Part shown: one piece after another, positions 7,100 to 15,704 of the stretch
Position numbering within the stretch: the stretch's first letter is position 1
Layout of the letters: the number at the start of each line of letters is the position of its first letter
DNA from: Moorena sp. SS36440bin_2
Lineage (GTDB): Bacteria > Cyanobacteriota > Cyanobacteriia > Cyanobacteriales > Coleofasciculaceae
Assembly: GCA_011524395.1 (NCBI GenBank)
Contig: WTKN01000193.1
Location: forward strand, 1-34,113
Reading direction: 5' to 3'
DNA length: 34,113 bases
The notes under the pieces: generated by a model
What the model was told of the DNA's origin: nothing
The model's input: only the letters and a program-made list of their open reading frames with translations
Databases searched by the model: none
Position numbers and translations under genes: made by a program

Positions 7100-10000
7100 T
7101 TAGCTCCTCTGTTTCCCTGTTCCCGACTTCTGCAAGAAGTCTAATAATCCTACCCACCAATCTTCCAGCAGGCTATACAATACTGGTACAACAATCAAAC
7201 TCAATAACGTAGACGTAAGCAATCCACCAATAATTGCCACAGCCATCGGTTGTCGCAATTCTGCTCCTGCGCCAAATCCCAATGCCAAGGGCAACATCCC
7301 CAAAATTGTCGAAGCAGTAGTCATGATAATCGGTCGCAAACGCACCACTCCCGTTTCCAGAATTGCGTCAGTGCGACTTAAACCAGCTCGACGAAGTTGG
7401 TTAACATAATCCATCAGCAAAAGCGCATTTTTGTCAAGTAGTCCCAGCAAAAAAATTAGACCAATCAGGGAAATCATGCCAAAATCACTTTGGGTGATCA
7501 GAAGTGCCAGCATTGCTCCGACAATAGATAAGGGCAACGACAAGCCCACCACCATCGGTTCTAACAATCGACCAAAAGGCAAAATCAGCACTAACAGCAT
7601 ACAGGTAACAGACAAGGTCAAGGTGCCAGCAAAACTGCCCAACACATGACTACTAAGAGCCGAATCCCCCCACAGTTCTAACCTCACACCATCCGGTAAA
7701 ACTGATTTGGCAAGCTTTACCACCTCCTCAGTCGCATCTCCCAACCTGTGACCCTGGTTAAGGCTAGCACGAACATAAACCCCTCGCTGACCATTGACAT
7801 GCTCAATCTCAGTAATCCTATTCCCTCGATTATTCTGACCGGTTGCCTCTACATCCACTAATCCTGGTAATGTCTCAATCCGAGTTTTGAGATCCGCAGC
7901 CGTATTGCCTAACACCTCTAAATCATCACCCAATAAAGCAACTTGAACCGGTTTTTGAGTAGGTAGTTCAATAAACTGAATATCTTCAACACTAGTAGTT
8001 ACACCAGAAATCTTCGGCAAAGCAGCACGCATTTTTTCCTGAACCTGAGCAGTAGTATATTGGCGATTACCTTTAAGTTTGACCTGAAGGTTACCTTTGT
8101 TTGGCTCACCCTGTACCCCCACAACCGTATAGACCGATTCCACTTCAGGGAAAGCCAGCACCACCTCTTCCAACTGCTTAGCTACCTGCTCAGATTGATT
8201 CAGTACCAATTGCATCCCACTTTTAATCGGAAATAGACCATTAAACCCTGACTTTGATAGTTTTGGTTTTGATAGTTGTGGTTTTATCTGCTTGTTAGTA
8301 TCTGAATTAGTATCTGAATTACTTAATTGCTTTGACTTATCACTATTAGTATCAAACCCTCCTAAATTAAGAATATTATTAATTAAATCACCAAATTGAG
8401 AGGCACTAGGTATCTGAGGCAACGGTGCCCTATAGGTAATCATAAATTCCCCTCGGTCTAGGGTAGGAATAAACCCCTGAGGAATTAGGGGAATCAGAGA
8501 AATCCCAGCCACCAAGCTCAATACCGCTAATGCCACTACAAATTTCCGATGCCCCAGGGACCAGCGCAGCAAATCAGGGTACTTAGGATTAGACCTCAAC
8601 CAAAAGTCGAAAACTACTCTTGATAATCTTTCCCTATTCCCTATTCCCTGTTCCCTTCTACCTGTTACCTGTTCCCTGTTCCCGTCTTGATGCAATAGCG
8701 AGTGGGGAGGGGCTGTGTGCGGAACCTGCGTCCGCACCTTGTAAGCCCCGTGGAGACCCCCAAGACCGCGCTGCATCGCTGTTCCGAAGTCCCTGTTCCC
8801 TTCTTCTCTCAATAATCTTTCCCTGCTCCCGTCTTGATGCAATAGCGAGTGGGGGAAACCCCCAAGACCGCGCTGCTCCCTGCTCCCTGTTCCCTGCTCC
8901 CTGTTCCCTGTTCCCTGTTCCCTTCTACCTGTTCCCTCTTCCCTTTTCCCCTGCCTAGGTTTAAGCCAATAAACCGCAAGAACTGGGCACAAGGTTCGAG
9001 CAACCAACAAAGAGGTAAGAACTGCTGCCGAAACCGTCAGACCAAAAGGTTTAAAGAACTGTCCTAAGTTACCACCCATTAAACCAACCGGTAGAAATAC
9101 CGCCACAATGGTCAAAGTAGAAGCAGAAACCGTCAGACCAATTTCATTAGTAGCAGAAAGAGCAGCTTGTCGAGGAGACTCTCCAGCCTCCAAGTGCCGA
9201 GAAATGTTCTCGACTTCTACAATGGCATCATCAATAATAATTCCAATTACCAGAGCCAAAGCTAGTAGAGTAATGGTTTCGAGATTGAACCCATAGATAG
9301 CCATCACGATAGCGGTTCCGAGCAGGGAAATTGGAATTGCCAAGGCAGTAATTAGGGTAGCACGCCAGTTACGCAAGAAAGTAAAAATTACCAACACTGC
9401 CAGAACAATTGCCAGTAATAAACCATCAATAGTAGATTGAGTCGCTTCCCGGATATAGTTAGCTTGAGTCACTGCTAAGACTAACTGCACCCCTGGCAAA
9501 CTACCTTGTAGTCTTTGCACTGTTTCCTCTACCCGACTAACCACATCTAAGGTGTTAGCATCACCCCCTTTGATCACCTGAAAAGCCAAAGCTTCCTGTC
9601 CATTGAAGCGAATCCGAGTCGGGGTAATGGGTATGGGAGATTCGGGATTATCTCGCTGCTGTTCCTCCTTAATAATTTCTGGTGCTTGTTTGGTCAACTC
9701 TGAGCCAGAATTGAGAGCCGTAAACGTAGTTTCCCCGCCTCCCAACAAATTGACTTTCAGAACTCCTGGAAGTTGAGCAATCTCTGGTAAGATACTAGTC
9801 TTAGCAATCTCAGCTAATTCCTTCAGGTCTTTAGTATCACTCTTGATGGTGTAGCTAACCGCAGAGGATTCGTTCAAATTGAAGGGAATGACCTGAAAGG
9901 TTGCACCTTCAGGAAGAGCAATTTGCCACAGTGTCTTTTCCACCTCCCTTGAAGAGGAGTTGAGATCGGTTCCGACATGGAAATAGAGGGTAACTACTGT

Positions 10001-10303
10001 TCGACCAGGGTAGGTTGAAGAAACCATCTGATCGAGTCCTGCCAAAGGCAAAAGTCTTTCCTCAATCCGTTGAGTCAGTTTCTGCTCCGTTTCCACGGCA
10101 GTCTCCAATGGCACTTGAGCATTGACCACCACCACCGGAAAGGTAATATCGGGGAATAGGGCATACTTAAGGGAACTGAACGCCAAAAGCCCAGCCACAA
10201 CCATTGCGATCCAAAAACCTATGGTTACTCGGGAATACTTAATGGCTAACCGGGAAAGATTTAACTGCTCTCGTAAGACCTTGAGGAAACTCAACTTGAC
10301 CAT
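7100..10303 (-). CDS. RND-family efflux transporter (AcrB/HAE1 type) with a repeat-derived loop insertion
   Basis: Proton-driven inner-membrane pump. It has the TM4 acidic pair (IGIIIDDAIVEVENI), the TM10-TM11 lysine segment (LLGLLDKNALLLMDYV), the C-terminal ALGFGAGAELRQPMAVAI motif and two large periplasmic regions. Two insertions depart from the family. Residues of about 450-560, in the cytoplasmic loop between TM6 and TM7, are low-complexity (REQGTGN-like units) encoded by heptamer repeats and two palindromic elements. A Ser/Asn/Lys-rich stretch at about 645-695 (8215-8365) interrupts the second periplasmic region. The frame stays open, so the gene may be functional. ATG 10303 is preferred over an in-frame TTG at 10312; neither has a strong ribosome-binding site. 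It is coupled to hpnA downstream. No membrane fusion partner is adjacent, and the substrate is unknown. Confidence 0.85.
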   Translation of the reverse strand: MVKLSFLKVLREQLNLSRLAIKYSRVTIGFWIAMVVAGLLAFSSLKYALFPDITFPVVVVNAQVPLETAVETEQKLTQRIEERLLPLAGLDQMVSSTYPGRTVVTLYFHVGTDLNSSSREVEKTLWQIALPEGATFQVIPFNLNESSAVSYTIKSDTKDLKELAEIAKTSILPEIAQLPGVLKVNLLGGGETTFTALNSGSELTKQAPEIIKEEQQRDNPESPIPITPTRIRFNGQEALAFQVIKGGDANTLDVVSRVEETVQRLQGSLPGVQLVLAVTQANYIREATQSTIDGLLLAIVLAVLVIFTFLRNWRATLITALAIPISLLGTAIVMAIYGFNLETITLLALALVIGIIIDDAIVEVENISRHLEAGESPRQAALSATNEIGLTVSASTLTIVAVFLPVGLMGGNLGQFFKPFGLTVSAAVLTSLLVARTLCPVLAVYWLKPRQGKREEGTGRREQGTGNREQGTGSREQRGLGGFPHSLLHQDGSRERLLREEGNRDFGTAMQRGLGGLHGAYKVRTQVPHTAPPHSLLHQDGNREQVTGRREQGIGNRERLSRVVFDFWLRSNPKYPDLLRWSLGHRKFVVALAVLSLVAGISLIPLIPQGFIPTLDRGEFMITYRAPLPQIPSASQFGDLINNILNLGGFDTNSDKSKQLSNSDTNSDTNKQIKPQLSKPKLSKSGFNGLFPIKSGMQLVLNQSEQVAKQLEEVVLAFPEVESVYTVVGVQGEPNKGNLQVKLKGNRQYTTAQVQEKMRAALPKISGVTTSVEDIQFIELPTQKPVQVALLGDDLEVLGNTAADLKTRIETLPGLVDVEATGQNNRGNRITEIEHVNGQRGVYVRASLNQGHRLGDATEEVVKLAKSVLPDGVRLELWGDSALSSHVLGSFAGTLTLSVTCMLLVLILPFGRLLEPMVVGLSLPLSIVGAMLALLITQSDFGMISLIGLIFLLGLLDKNALLLMDYVNQLRRAGLSRTDAILETGVVRLRPIIMTTASTILGMLPLALGFGAGAELRQPMAVAIIGGLLTSTLLSLIVVPVLYSLLEDWWVGLLDFLQKSGTGKQRS
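8629..8682. repeat. Heptamer array inside the RND gene (right part of the insertion)
   Basis: TTCCCTA, TTCCCTG and TACCTGT-type heptamers, read on the coding strand as codons for Gly-Asn-Arg-Glu-Gln units. Twenty-one bases are three heptamers and seven codons, which explains the 7-residue protein period. A gain or loss of units not divisible by three would shift the frame. Confidence 0.85.
8683..8780. repeat. Palindromic element, long nested form (copy A)
   Basis: Bounded by GATGCA (8689-8694) and TGCATC (8772-8777). The outer arms are GCGAGTGGGG and CCCCCAAGACCGCG. Unlike the short copies, its centre holds an extra hairpin unit with nested stems: GGGGCT with AGCCCC, and inside it GTGCGG with CCGCAC. 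It is translated as part of the RND loop insertion. The element could be mobile, but no transposase or clear target duplication is seen. Confidence 0.75.
8831..8876. repeat. Palindromic element, short form (copy B)
   Basis: The same element as copy A without the central insertion: GTCTTGATGCAATAGCGAG, then a GGGGG-AAA-CCCCC hairpin, then AAGACCGCGCTGC. It lies inside the RND coding region 50 bp from copy A, and it is nearly identical, in inverted orientation, to the copy in the nth gene (23778-23821). Confidence 0.8.
8877..8955. repeat. Heptamer array inside the RND gene (left part of the insertion)
   Basis: CTCCCTG and TTCCCTG heptamers ending in CTTCCCTTTTCCCC. The array encodes REQGTGS-like repeats directly after the TM6 end (VYWLKPRQGKRE). 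It is of the same sequence class as the array at 283-387, showing that the intergenic repeat family also occupies a coding region. Confidence 0.85.
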
Positions 10304-10434
10304 TGAAGACAATTATGTTAAGTCACTGCTTCCTTAGGATATACTTTGAGCGATCGCGTATTAAGATCTGATTAGATTATCAACACATGGGATTGACCCA
10401 GTAGCGCCACACTTCACTAACGCATTTGCTAGCA

Positions 10435-11010
10435 ATGGATACAGCTTTAGATCAAGCGATTGATTTTTTAACAAGCCCATCGGTGACACGCCCGACCTCA
10501 TCAGCTGTAGTCGAGGCACTACTTCAGGCAGAGAAAACAGCTAAACGAACCAAAGTCAGCCATGGCTATTCACAACTGATCGGAAATTGGCGACTAGGGT
10601 TTATTACAGGCACAAAGCGATCGCGCCAACGAGCAGGGGTGATCTTGGGTAGCGGACGATTTCTGCCAAAGTGGATCAAGATTCACCTATCCTACTCCCC
10701 ATCAGAGTCTTCTCAAGACCAAGGAACGGTTCAAAATGCTGTTCAATTCGGACCGATTCAGATAGTTCTCACCGGTCCTACGAAGTTTTATCCTAAGACC
10801 AATATCTTAGCTTTTGACTTTAGTCAAATCAGGATATCGTTATCTGGTCTAACACTTTATCAAGGTTACATTAAAGGTGGACAAGACCGGGAAACTAGGT
10901 TCTATGAGCAACCCTTAAAAGAACAAGCATTCTTCACCTACTTTTTAGTGGAAAACCGTTGCATTGCTGCTAGAGGTCGGGGAGGAGGTTTGGCTATTTG
11001 GAGCAGGTAA
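10435..11010 (+). CDS. PAP/fibrillin-like conserved cyanobacterial protein
   Basis: A soluble protein of 191 residues with no signal peptide or membrane segment. The GNWRLGFITGT segment followed by alternating hydrophobic strands (FGPIQIVLTG, LAFDFSQIRISLSGLTLYQG) and a C-terminal FTYFLVENRCIAARGRGGGLAIW suggests a lipocalin-like beta barrel of the plastid-lipid-associated/fibrillin type. Members bind lipids or hydrophobic molecules at thylakoid membranes and plastoglobules; that function is transferred from plants and is uncertain here. ATG 10435 is preferred over the in-frame TTG at 10426. It is convergent with aat, with only 12 nt between the two genes. Confidence 0.6.
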   Translation: MDTALDQAIDFLTSPSVTRPTSSAVVEALLQAEKTAKRTKVSHGYSQLIGNWRLGFITGTKRSRQRAGVILGSGRFLPKWIKIHLSYSPSESSQDQGTVQNAVQFGPIQIVLTGPTKFYPKTNILAFDFSQIRISLSGLTLYQGYIKGGQDRETRFYEQPLKEQAFFTYFLVENRCIAARGRGGGLAIWSR

Positions 11011-11022
11011 GCCTTAGCTAAC

Positions 11023-11607
11023 TTAGATAAGTTCATCAAAGGAACAGGTTTGTGCTATTGCCTTCTGTAACAGGAAAGTATACTCTTGCTCATTTACGGT
11101 ACAGGCACCAAACCGTTCGAGGTGAGAATTCATCATCTGAGCATCAAACAGCAAAAAGTGGCGATGGCGCAACCGTTCTACCAGCTTAACCATCGCCACC
11201 TTTGAGCCCTCCGGAATCCGATAAAACATCGATTCACCAATAAACGCTCCACCAATTACAATTCCCAAAATTCCTCCTGCCAGCTGATTTCCCTGCCAAG
11301 TTTCAAAACTGTAGGCCCATCCAGCCTTATAAAATTGCCAATAAATCTCCTTTAGTTCTGGAGAAATCCAAGTAGTTTCGCGGTCAGCACAACCAGTCAT
11401 TACCCCTAAAAAGTCTCGGTTAATGCTGACACTAAATCGTTCCTGATTTAAGACACGACGCAGAGATTTAGGATAGCGAAACCGCTCATCCAGGGGAATT
11501 ATAGCACGTTTGCGGCTTGAGTACCAGCCTAAATTACCAGTATCATCTGCCATTAGGAAATAGCCTTGAGCATACCCTTGAATTAAGTAATCAATATCGA
11601 TTTCCAT
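11023..11607 (-). CDS. aat: Leucyl/phenylalanyl-tRNA--protein transferase
   Basis: Transfers Leu or Phe from aminoacyl-tRNA to N-terminal basic residues of proteins, creating N-end-rule degrons for ClpS-ClpAP-type proteolysis. The family hallmarks are [11 protein letters not shown] near the N terminus, [14 protein letters not shown], the central [11 protein letters not shown] segment, then [18 protein letters not shown] and the C-terminal [16 protein letters not shown]. The length of 194 residues is usual for cyanobacterial members, which are shorter than the E. coli enzyme. ATG 11607 is the natural start. The gene stands alone on this strand and is divergent from the TerB-like gene. Confidence 0.92.
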   Translation of the reverse strand: MEIDIDYLIQGYAQGYFLMADDTGNLGWYSSRKRAIIPLDERFRYPKSLRRVLNQERFSVSINRDFLGVMTGCADRETTWISPELKEIYWQFYKAGWAYSFETWQGNQLAGGILGIVIGGAFIGESMFYRIPEGSKVAMVKLVERLRHRHFLLFDAQMMNSHLERFGACTVNEQEYTFLLQKAIAQTCSFDELI

Positions 11608-11931
11608 TAACAGAAATAAGTGTGTAAGGAAGAACTAACTTAGTTAATTAAAATTAAACGTAACATACTAGCGCTTAACACTTCTGTACAAAAAAATTGG
11701 CTTTAAAGAAATCAGGTTTCTTACCTAGAGAAAGGGGTCTAACTAAGTTAGTTTTCACAAACCCGGTTTTTTGACGAAGTTCTCCCCCGTCTGCCCAATC
11801 TTCCCACTCTTCCCCCTCTTCCCTTTCCACTTTCCCTTTTCCCCTAATCGTGGCAAGCTGTTGATGATTCAAGGTTGATTGGCAACAAGTGCTGTATTGG
11901 TTCGGTTCCCCCCTACTGGAGAGATAAAGTC

Positions 11932-12360
11932 ATGGTTACAAATTCTAATGTCAAACAGTTGCTCAAAATTTTAATCGGTGCCGCCTGGATAGACGGTAAA
12001 GTTCAAGCAGAGGAACGGGAATATCTGTATAAAGTCGCCAAGGAATATGGAGTTGCTGACGACCCAGAGATTAAACCGTTACTGTATGAACTCAAAGCTG
12101 TGTCAGCAGATGAATGCTACAGTTGGGTGGAACAATATTTAGGCGATCGCCCTAGTCCAGAAGACTATCAGCGCTTGGTTGAAGCCCTCAGTGCCTTAAT
12201 TTATAGCGATGGGCTGGTAGACACAGAAGAAGCGAAACTTCTCAATCGCTTGCAGTTACTCGACCCCAGCAATCCATCTCAGCAGTCGAGTAGTCAAAAA
12301 GTACTCAAAGCAATTCAAAAAATTTACCGCCGGTGGATTAATAAGCAATTTACTGATTGA
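11932..12360 (+). CDS. TerB-like (tellurite resistance protein B fold) protein
   Basis: A small helical protein of 142 residues. The two halves each carry the acidic signature of the TerB fold (AAWIDGKVQAEEREYLY and LIYSDGLVDTEEAKLLNRL), which in related proteins forms a metal- or membrane-proximal acidic site. Its cellular role is unknown, and cyanobacterial members are usually stand-alone, outside tellurite operons. ATG 11932 is chosen because GGAGAG (11918-11923) is well spaced before it; an upstream in-frame TTG adds 19 residues of unlikely sequence. No partner gene is adjacent. Confidence 0.75.
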   Translation: MVTNSNVKQLLKILIGAAWIDGKVQAEEREYLYKVAKEYGVADDPEIKPLLYELKAVSADECYSWVEQYLGDRPSPEDYQRLVEALSALIYSDGLVDTEEAKLLNRLQLLDPSNPSQQSSSQKVLKAIQKIYRRWINKQFTD

Positions 12361-12739
12361 TTACTGCGTGAGTAGGTCAGTGGGTAACTTTTTCATAGCT
12401 TACTTCTGACTTATGACTTCTGACTTGCCCGTAGCGCTATACCCAGCAATTTTAGCTCTAGGGTCTCGTTCCGTACTCTCCTACTACACTCCACACGCGG
12501 TTAACCGGTCACCCCACCCCCTTGGGCTAATGTGACAATTTTTGATCTGGCAAGTGGTTGGCAACTCATGGAATGTTACTAGCGTCAAATTACTCAGATT
12601 GTGCCGAAATGATTGCTATTAAACAGGCATAATCTGGTTTTTTATGCTGATTTTGAGCAAAAAAAACAATTTTATTGAACCTAGGAACATCTAGCATCTG
12701 ATTGGTTCTATTTACTTAAGAACACATTAATTTAAGAGA
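12361..12739. other. Intergenic region upstream of the SLH gene
   Basis: No coding sequence is visible. It contains a perfect 10-bp palindrome CGGTTAACCG (12497-12506), a C-rich stretch after it, and an AT-rich segment close to the SLH gene that may hold its promoter. I recognise no RNA family. Confidence 0.5.
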
Positions 12740-13999
12740 ATGCCTTCCATGCTTAACCTAAATCATTTTCAATCAGGAACTGCTGCTGTTTTAGCCCTTG
12801 GACTCACTGCCACCACCATGGCTCCCCTAGTCGCACCTGCTCCCTCCTTTGCCCAAAGCACTAACTTTATTGATGTTTCATCCAACTACTGGGCAAGTGA
12901 ATTTATTGGGGAATTATCCCAGCGCGGTATTATTGCCGGATTTCCTGATGGCTCCTTCAGACCAAATGCACCAGTGACCCGCGCTCAGTTTGCGGCAATG
13001 CTGCGTAAAGCAAATCAAGATTTCAATAAACCCGCCATTCGCGGTGGCAACACTTTCGTGGATGTTGCTTCCAACTACTGGGCAAATCCTGCCATTCAAG
13101 AAGCCTACCAAACCGGATTTCTGAGTGGTTACCCTGGTAATATCTTTAGACCTGAACAAAATATTCCCCGTGAACAAGTTTTAGTTGCCCTTTCTAATGG
13201 ACTGAATTTCTCTTCCAGCGGTTCTACTTCAGAACTGGTCAGTTTCTACCGGGACGGGAACCAAATTTCTAACTTTGCCCGTGCTCCCATCGCTGCTGCT
13301 ACAGAAAATCGTTTGGTGGTTAATTATCCTAACGTTGCCTTTCTCAATCCAACTCGGAATGCAACTCGTGCAGAAGTTGCAGCTTTTATGTACCAAGCGC
13401 TGGTAGCAACCGAACAAGCCCCAGTGATTAGCTCCCAATACATTATCGATCCCAATCCAGCACCTGTAGCCTTCACAATTCCTGCAGGTACTTCTATTCC
13501 AGTTAAGTACAAAAAAGATAAAATTCTGCTCGCCCAAGAGGAAACTATTCCCCTAACCCTGACAGTGGATCTAAACATTACCACTGCTGATGAGGGCAAA
13601 TTGCTGATTCCTGCTGGTAGTGAAGTGGTTGGGGAACTGCGTGCTACAGAAAAGGGAGCTCAGTTTGTAGCTCAGCGGCTGTTGATCAATGGTGAAACCC
13701 TATCCTTTAATGCCACCTCTGAGGAAATTACCACCACTGAAACCATTCGCAAGGGTAGCAATCCAGGCAGTATCCTAAAAGATGCAGCAGTTGGTACCGC
13801 TGCCGCCGCTGCTATCTCTGCCGTTACCGGTGACCGTGCGATCGCTACAGAAGAAATCTTGATTGGAGTTAGTTCTGGTATCGCTTTAAATATCGGCAAA
13901 CGTTTATTCGGTAGCAGCAGTGTTGACCTATTTGTGGTTGAACCAGAAACCGACTTACAGCTTACCATCGACTCTGACTTGGTAATTAGCAGTCGGTAA
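12740..13999 (+). CDS. Secreted SLH-domain envelope protein with TrbI/VirB10-like C-terminal region
   Basis: A signal peptide covers about residues 1-39, with cleavage after PSFAQ. Three SLH repeats follow: FIDVSSNYWASEFIGELSQR, TFVDVASNYWANPAIQEAYQ and a weaker third near residues 170-220. SLH domains bind secondary cell-wall glycan on peptidoglycan and are common in cyanobacterial outer-membrane and envelope proteins. From about residue 240 the sequence (FTIPAGTSIPVKY, LLIPAGSEVVGEL, AQRLLINGETLSF, then an Ala/Gly-rich stretch) resembles the beta-barrel core of TrbI/VirB10 proteins. This is a resemblance only, and no secretion system genes are nearby. ATG 12740 has AAGAGA upstream; a second ATG at 12749 is also possible. 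There is no porin barrel, so it is not a typical SomA porin. Confidence 0.75.
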   Translation: MPSMLNLNHFQSGTAAVLALGLTATTMAPLVAPAPSFAQSTNFIDVSSNYWASEFIGELSQRGIIAGFPDGSFRPNAPVTRAQFAAMLRKANQDFNKPAIRGGNTFVDVASNYWANPAIQEAYQTGFLSGYPGNIFRPEQNIPREQVLVALSNGLNFSSSGSTSELVSFYRDGNQISNFARAPIAAATENRLVVNYPNVAFLNPTRNATRAEVAAFMYQALVATEQAPVISSQYIIDPNPAPVAFTIPAGTSIPVKYKKDKILLAQEETIPLTLTVDLNITTADEGKLLIPAGSEVVGELRATEKGAQFVAQRLLINGETLSFNATSEEITTTETIRKGSNPGSILKDAAVGTAAAAAISAVTGDRAIATEEILIGVSSGIALNIGKRLFGSSSVDLFVVEPETDLQLTIDSDLVISSR

Positions 14000-14014
14000 C
14001 TAGAGATGTGGAGA

Positions 14015-14072
14015 GTTAACTGTTGAGAGGATCATAAATTCACAAATGACAGACAACCTCTCAACGGTCAAC
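14015..14072. terminator. Inverted repeat between convergent SLH and kinase genes
   Basis: GTTAACTGTTGAGAGG (14015-14030) and CCTCTCAACGGTCAAC (14057-14072) pair at 14 of 16 positions around a 26-nt loop. It lies in the 89-nt gap between two convergent stop codons, so it could act as a weak bidirectional terminator. There is no T-run. Confidence 0.4.
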
Positions 14073-14088
14073 AACTACCTACTTAGGG

Positions 14089-15510
14089 TTACTGAGCGTA
14101 TCTCAACCAAACGATAAAGGTTGTTCCAATCCTTGAGTTATCTTGACCATGACTAATGGATAATTCCCCATTTTCCTCAGTCGATAGTAGTTTGGCAGGA
14201 CTCAACACTTCAATATCACCCTGCATGTATTCCATCAGTTCTTTTGCGATCGCTAATCCTAAACCAGTGCCAGGGATAGGACCATTAGCTTGAACTCCCC
14301 GATAATGCCGCTCAAACAGATGGTCTAAGTCTTCTGGAGCAATACCTGGACCAGTATCACTAATTGCGATCGCTATGGCATCACCATGTGAAAGCCATTG
14401 TCCAACACCAACTTGGATATCAATTTTTCCCCCTGCTGGGGTATACTTCAAAGCATTGTCAATCAAATTACTCAACACTTCCCGTAAAGCCTTAGGATTC
14501 CCTTTCACCAAAGGTAAGTTAGGGGCAATAGAGCAATGCAACTCCAAATTAGCCTCTTGAGTAATAGCGTCAGCAGATATAAGCAAGGGTTCTAAGACAT
14601 CTTTGAGCGCAAATGGTTCCAACGGAAGAGTTTTGTCCGTCAGTAGGGGAAATTCCCCTGGGGTGGAGTGTGGTTCGGAGTGACTAGTTGGGTAAATCTC
14701 CCCAAGATCATCTGATTCTGGGGATGAAGAAGCCTCAGCGGTAGTTACAGGTAACGTGAGGGATGCTGTATCGGTTTGGTTCATGTCCAGGCAAGCATCA
14801 AACTGTTGCAGCAACTCCTGTAAGCGATCGCTTTCTCGTATAATGCTCGAAGCCACTGGATAGTTTTTATCTCCTGGTACCAGTCGCTTCAGCAGTAGCT
14901 TACCAAAGGTACGTAACGCCATCAGGGGATTACGAAATTGATGGAGCAGATCATCAAGTATATCCCGTTGTTTGGCCTGTAGACGTCTTTGCTGAGTCAA
15001 CTGCTGCTCAAACCAACCTTGACGCTGTTCTATGACATATGCGATCGCTAAGGTTCTAGCAATGCGTTCCACACTGGCCTGTTCTGTGTGATTCCAAGGT
15101 CTATCATCACGAACACTCACCAATAATCCCATCACTATCCCTTCATGGATTAGAGGTAAAACGATTTGGTGCTGCTGCTGCAGAGAATTTTCAGATCCTA
15201 CAAAAGAGGTTGAACCCAAATCTTGCTCTTGGTTATTTCCCTGAGGCAGTAGCCGAGGTAAGCTGCTGGATAATCTAGGAATCTGATCAATCTCACCTAT
15301 TTTCTGTGGCAAAACCCAGTCAGGATCACTCATATCCCGCACGGTACTTGTTTCCGGATAAACTACCACAGGAATTAGCTTTGCCTGATTGCCCTCAAGG
15401 AATTCTTCCGTTAAATATACAGCACCACTAGCTCCTCCCAGTCCTTGGGTTAATAAAGCCACTTGGTTTCGACACAGGGAGACAAATTCTGAACTGACGC
15501 GAGTGAACAT
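14089..15510 (-). CDS. Soluble sensor histidine kinase with N-terminal GAF-like domain
   Basis: Cytoplasmic two-component kinase of 473 residues without membrane segments. Residues 1-165 look like a degenerate GAF sensor domain (GASGAVYLTEEFL, HQIVLPLIHEGIVMGLLVSV). The phospho-acceptor helix is LLHQFRNPLMALRTFGKLLL with His190. The ATPase domain shows the N box (VLSNLIDNALKYTPAG), G1 (ISDTGPGIAPEDL), F box (LFERHYRG) and G2 (GTGLGLAIAKELM). A poorly conserved acidic/Ser-rich linker (about 245-300) separates the dimerisation and ATPase domains. ATG 15510 is taken as the start, since the in-frame TTG at 15516 adds only two residues. No response regulator is adjacent, so its signal and partner are unknown. 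Confidence 0.85.
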   Translation of the reverse strand: MFTRVSSEFVSLCRNQVALLTQGLGGASGAVYLTEEFLEGNQAKLIPVVVYPETSTVRDMSDPDWVLPQKIGEIDQIPRLSSSLPRLLPQGNNQEQDLGSTSFVGSENSLQQQHQIVLPLIHEGIVMGLLVSVRDDRPWNHTEQASVERIARTLAIAYVIEQRQGWFEQQLTQQRRLQAKQRDILDDLLHQFRNPLMALRTFGKLLLKRLVPGDKNYPVASSIIRESDRLQELLQQFDACLDMNQTDTASLTLPVTTAEASSSPESDDLGEIYPTSHSEPHSTPGEFPLLTDKTLPLEPFALKDVLEPLLISADAITQEANLELHCSIAPNLPLVKGNPKALREVLSNLIDNALKYTPAGGKIDIQVGVGQWLSHGDAIAIAISDTGPGIAPEDLDHLFERHYRGVQANGPIPGTGLGLAIAKELMEYMQGDIEVLSPAKLLSTEENGELSISHGQDNSRIGTTFIVWLRYAQ

Positions 15511-15704
15511 GAGCAATAGATGAGTGATCTGGGTTAATCCTACTGGAAGTTAAGCCACTATCAGCTTTACTTATATAATGTCGAACCCCTTAACTAGCGA
15601 GGGGGTGTGGGGGATACATGGACTCCCCCAGGCTGAGCGGGTGGGTTCGATGCCCACCCACTCAGCATTTACCATTGTCACCTCAGTGTGGTAGAATAGG
15701 GGAT

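Noticed and set aside
8620-8958. Plus-strand and alternative minus-strand open frames across the repeat block inside the RND gene.
   Set aside because: They arise because the heptamers lack stop codons in several frames. The minus-strand RND frame continues into conserved domains on both sides, so only that frame is coding.
11675-11872. A 65-codon minus-strand frame between aat and the TerB-like gene.
   Set aside because: It is built largely from TTCCC/TTTTCCC low-complexity DNA and has no family-like features.
15598-15675. A tRNA gene, suggested by the GGGTTCGATGCCC arm and downstream ACCA.
   Set aside because: No acceptor stem partner, D arm or anticodon arm could be built from the upstream sequence; it is better read as a left-end hairpin of the tnpB unit.
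15618-15704. A longer TnpB starting at ATG 15618.
   Set aside because: The added 29 residues come from hairpin DNA at the element's left end, and the family starts at the NYTYRIYP segment.
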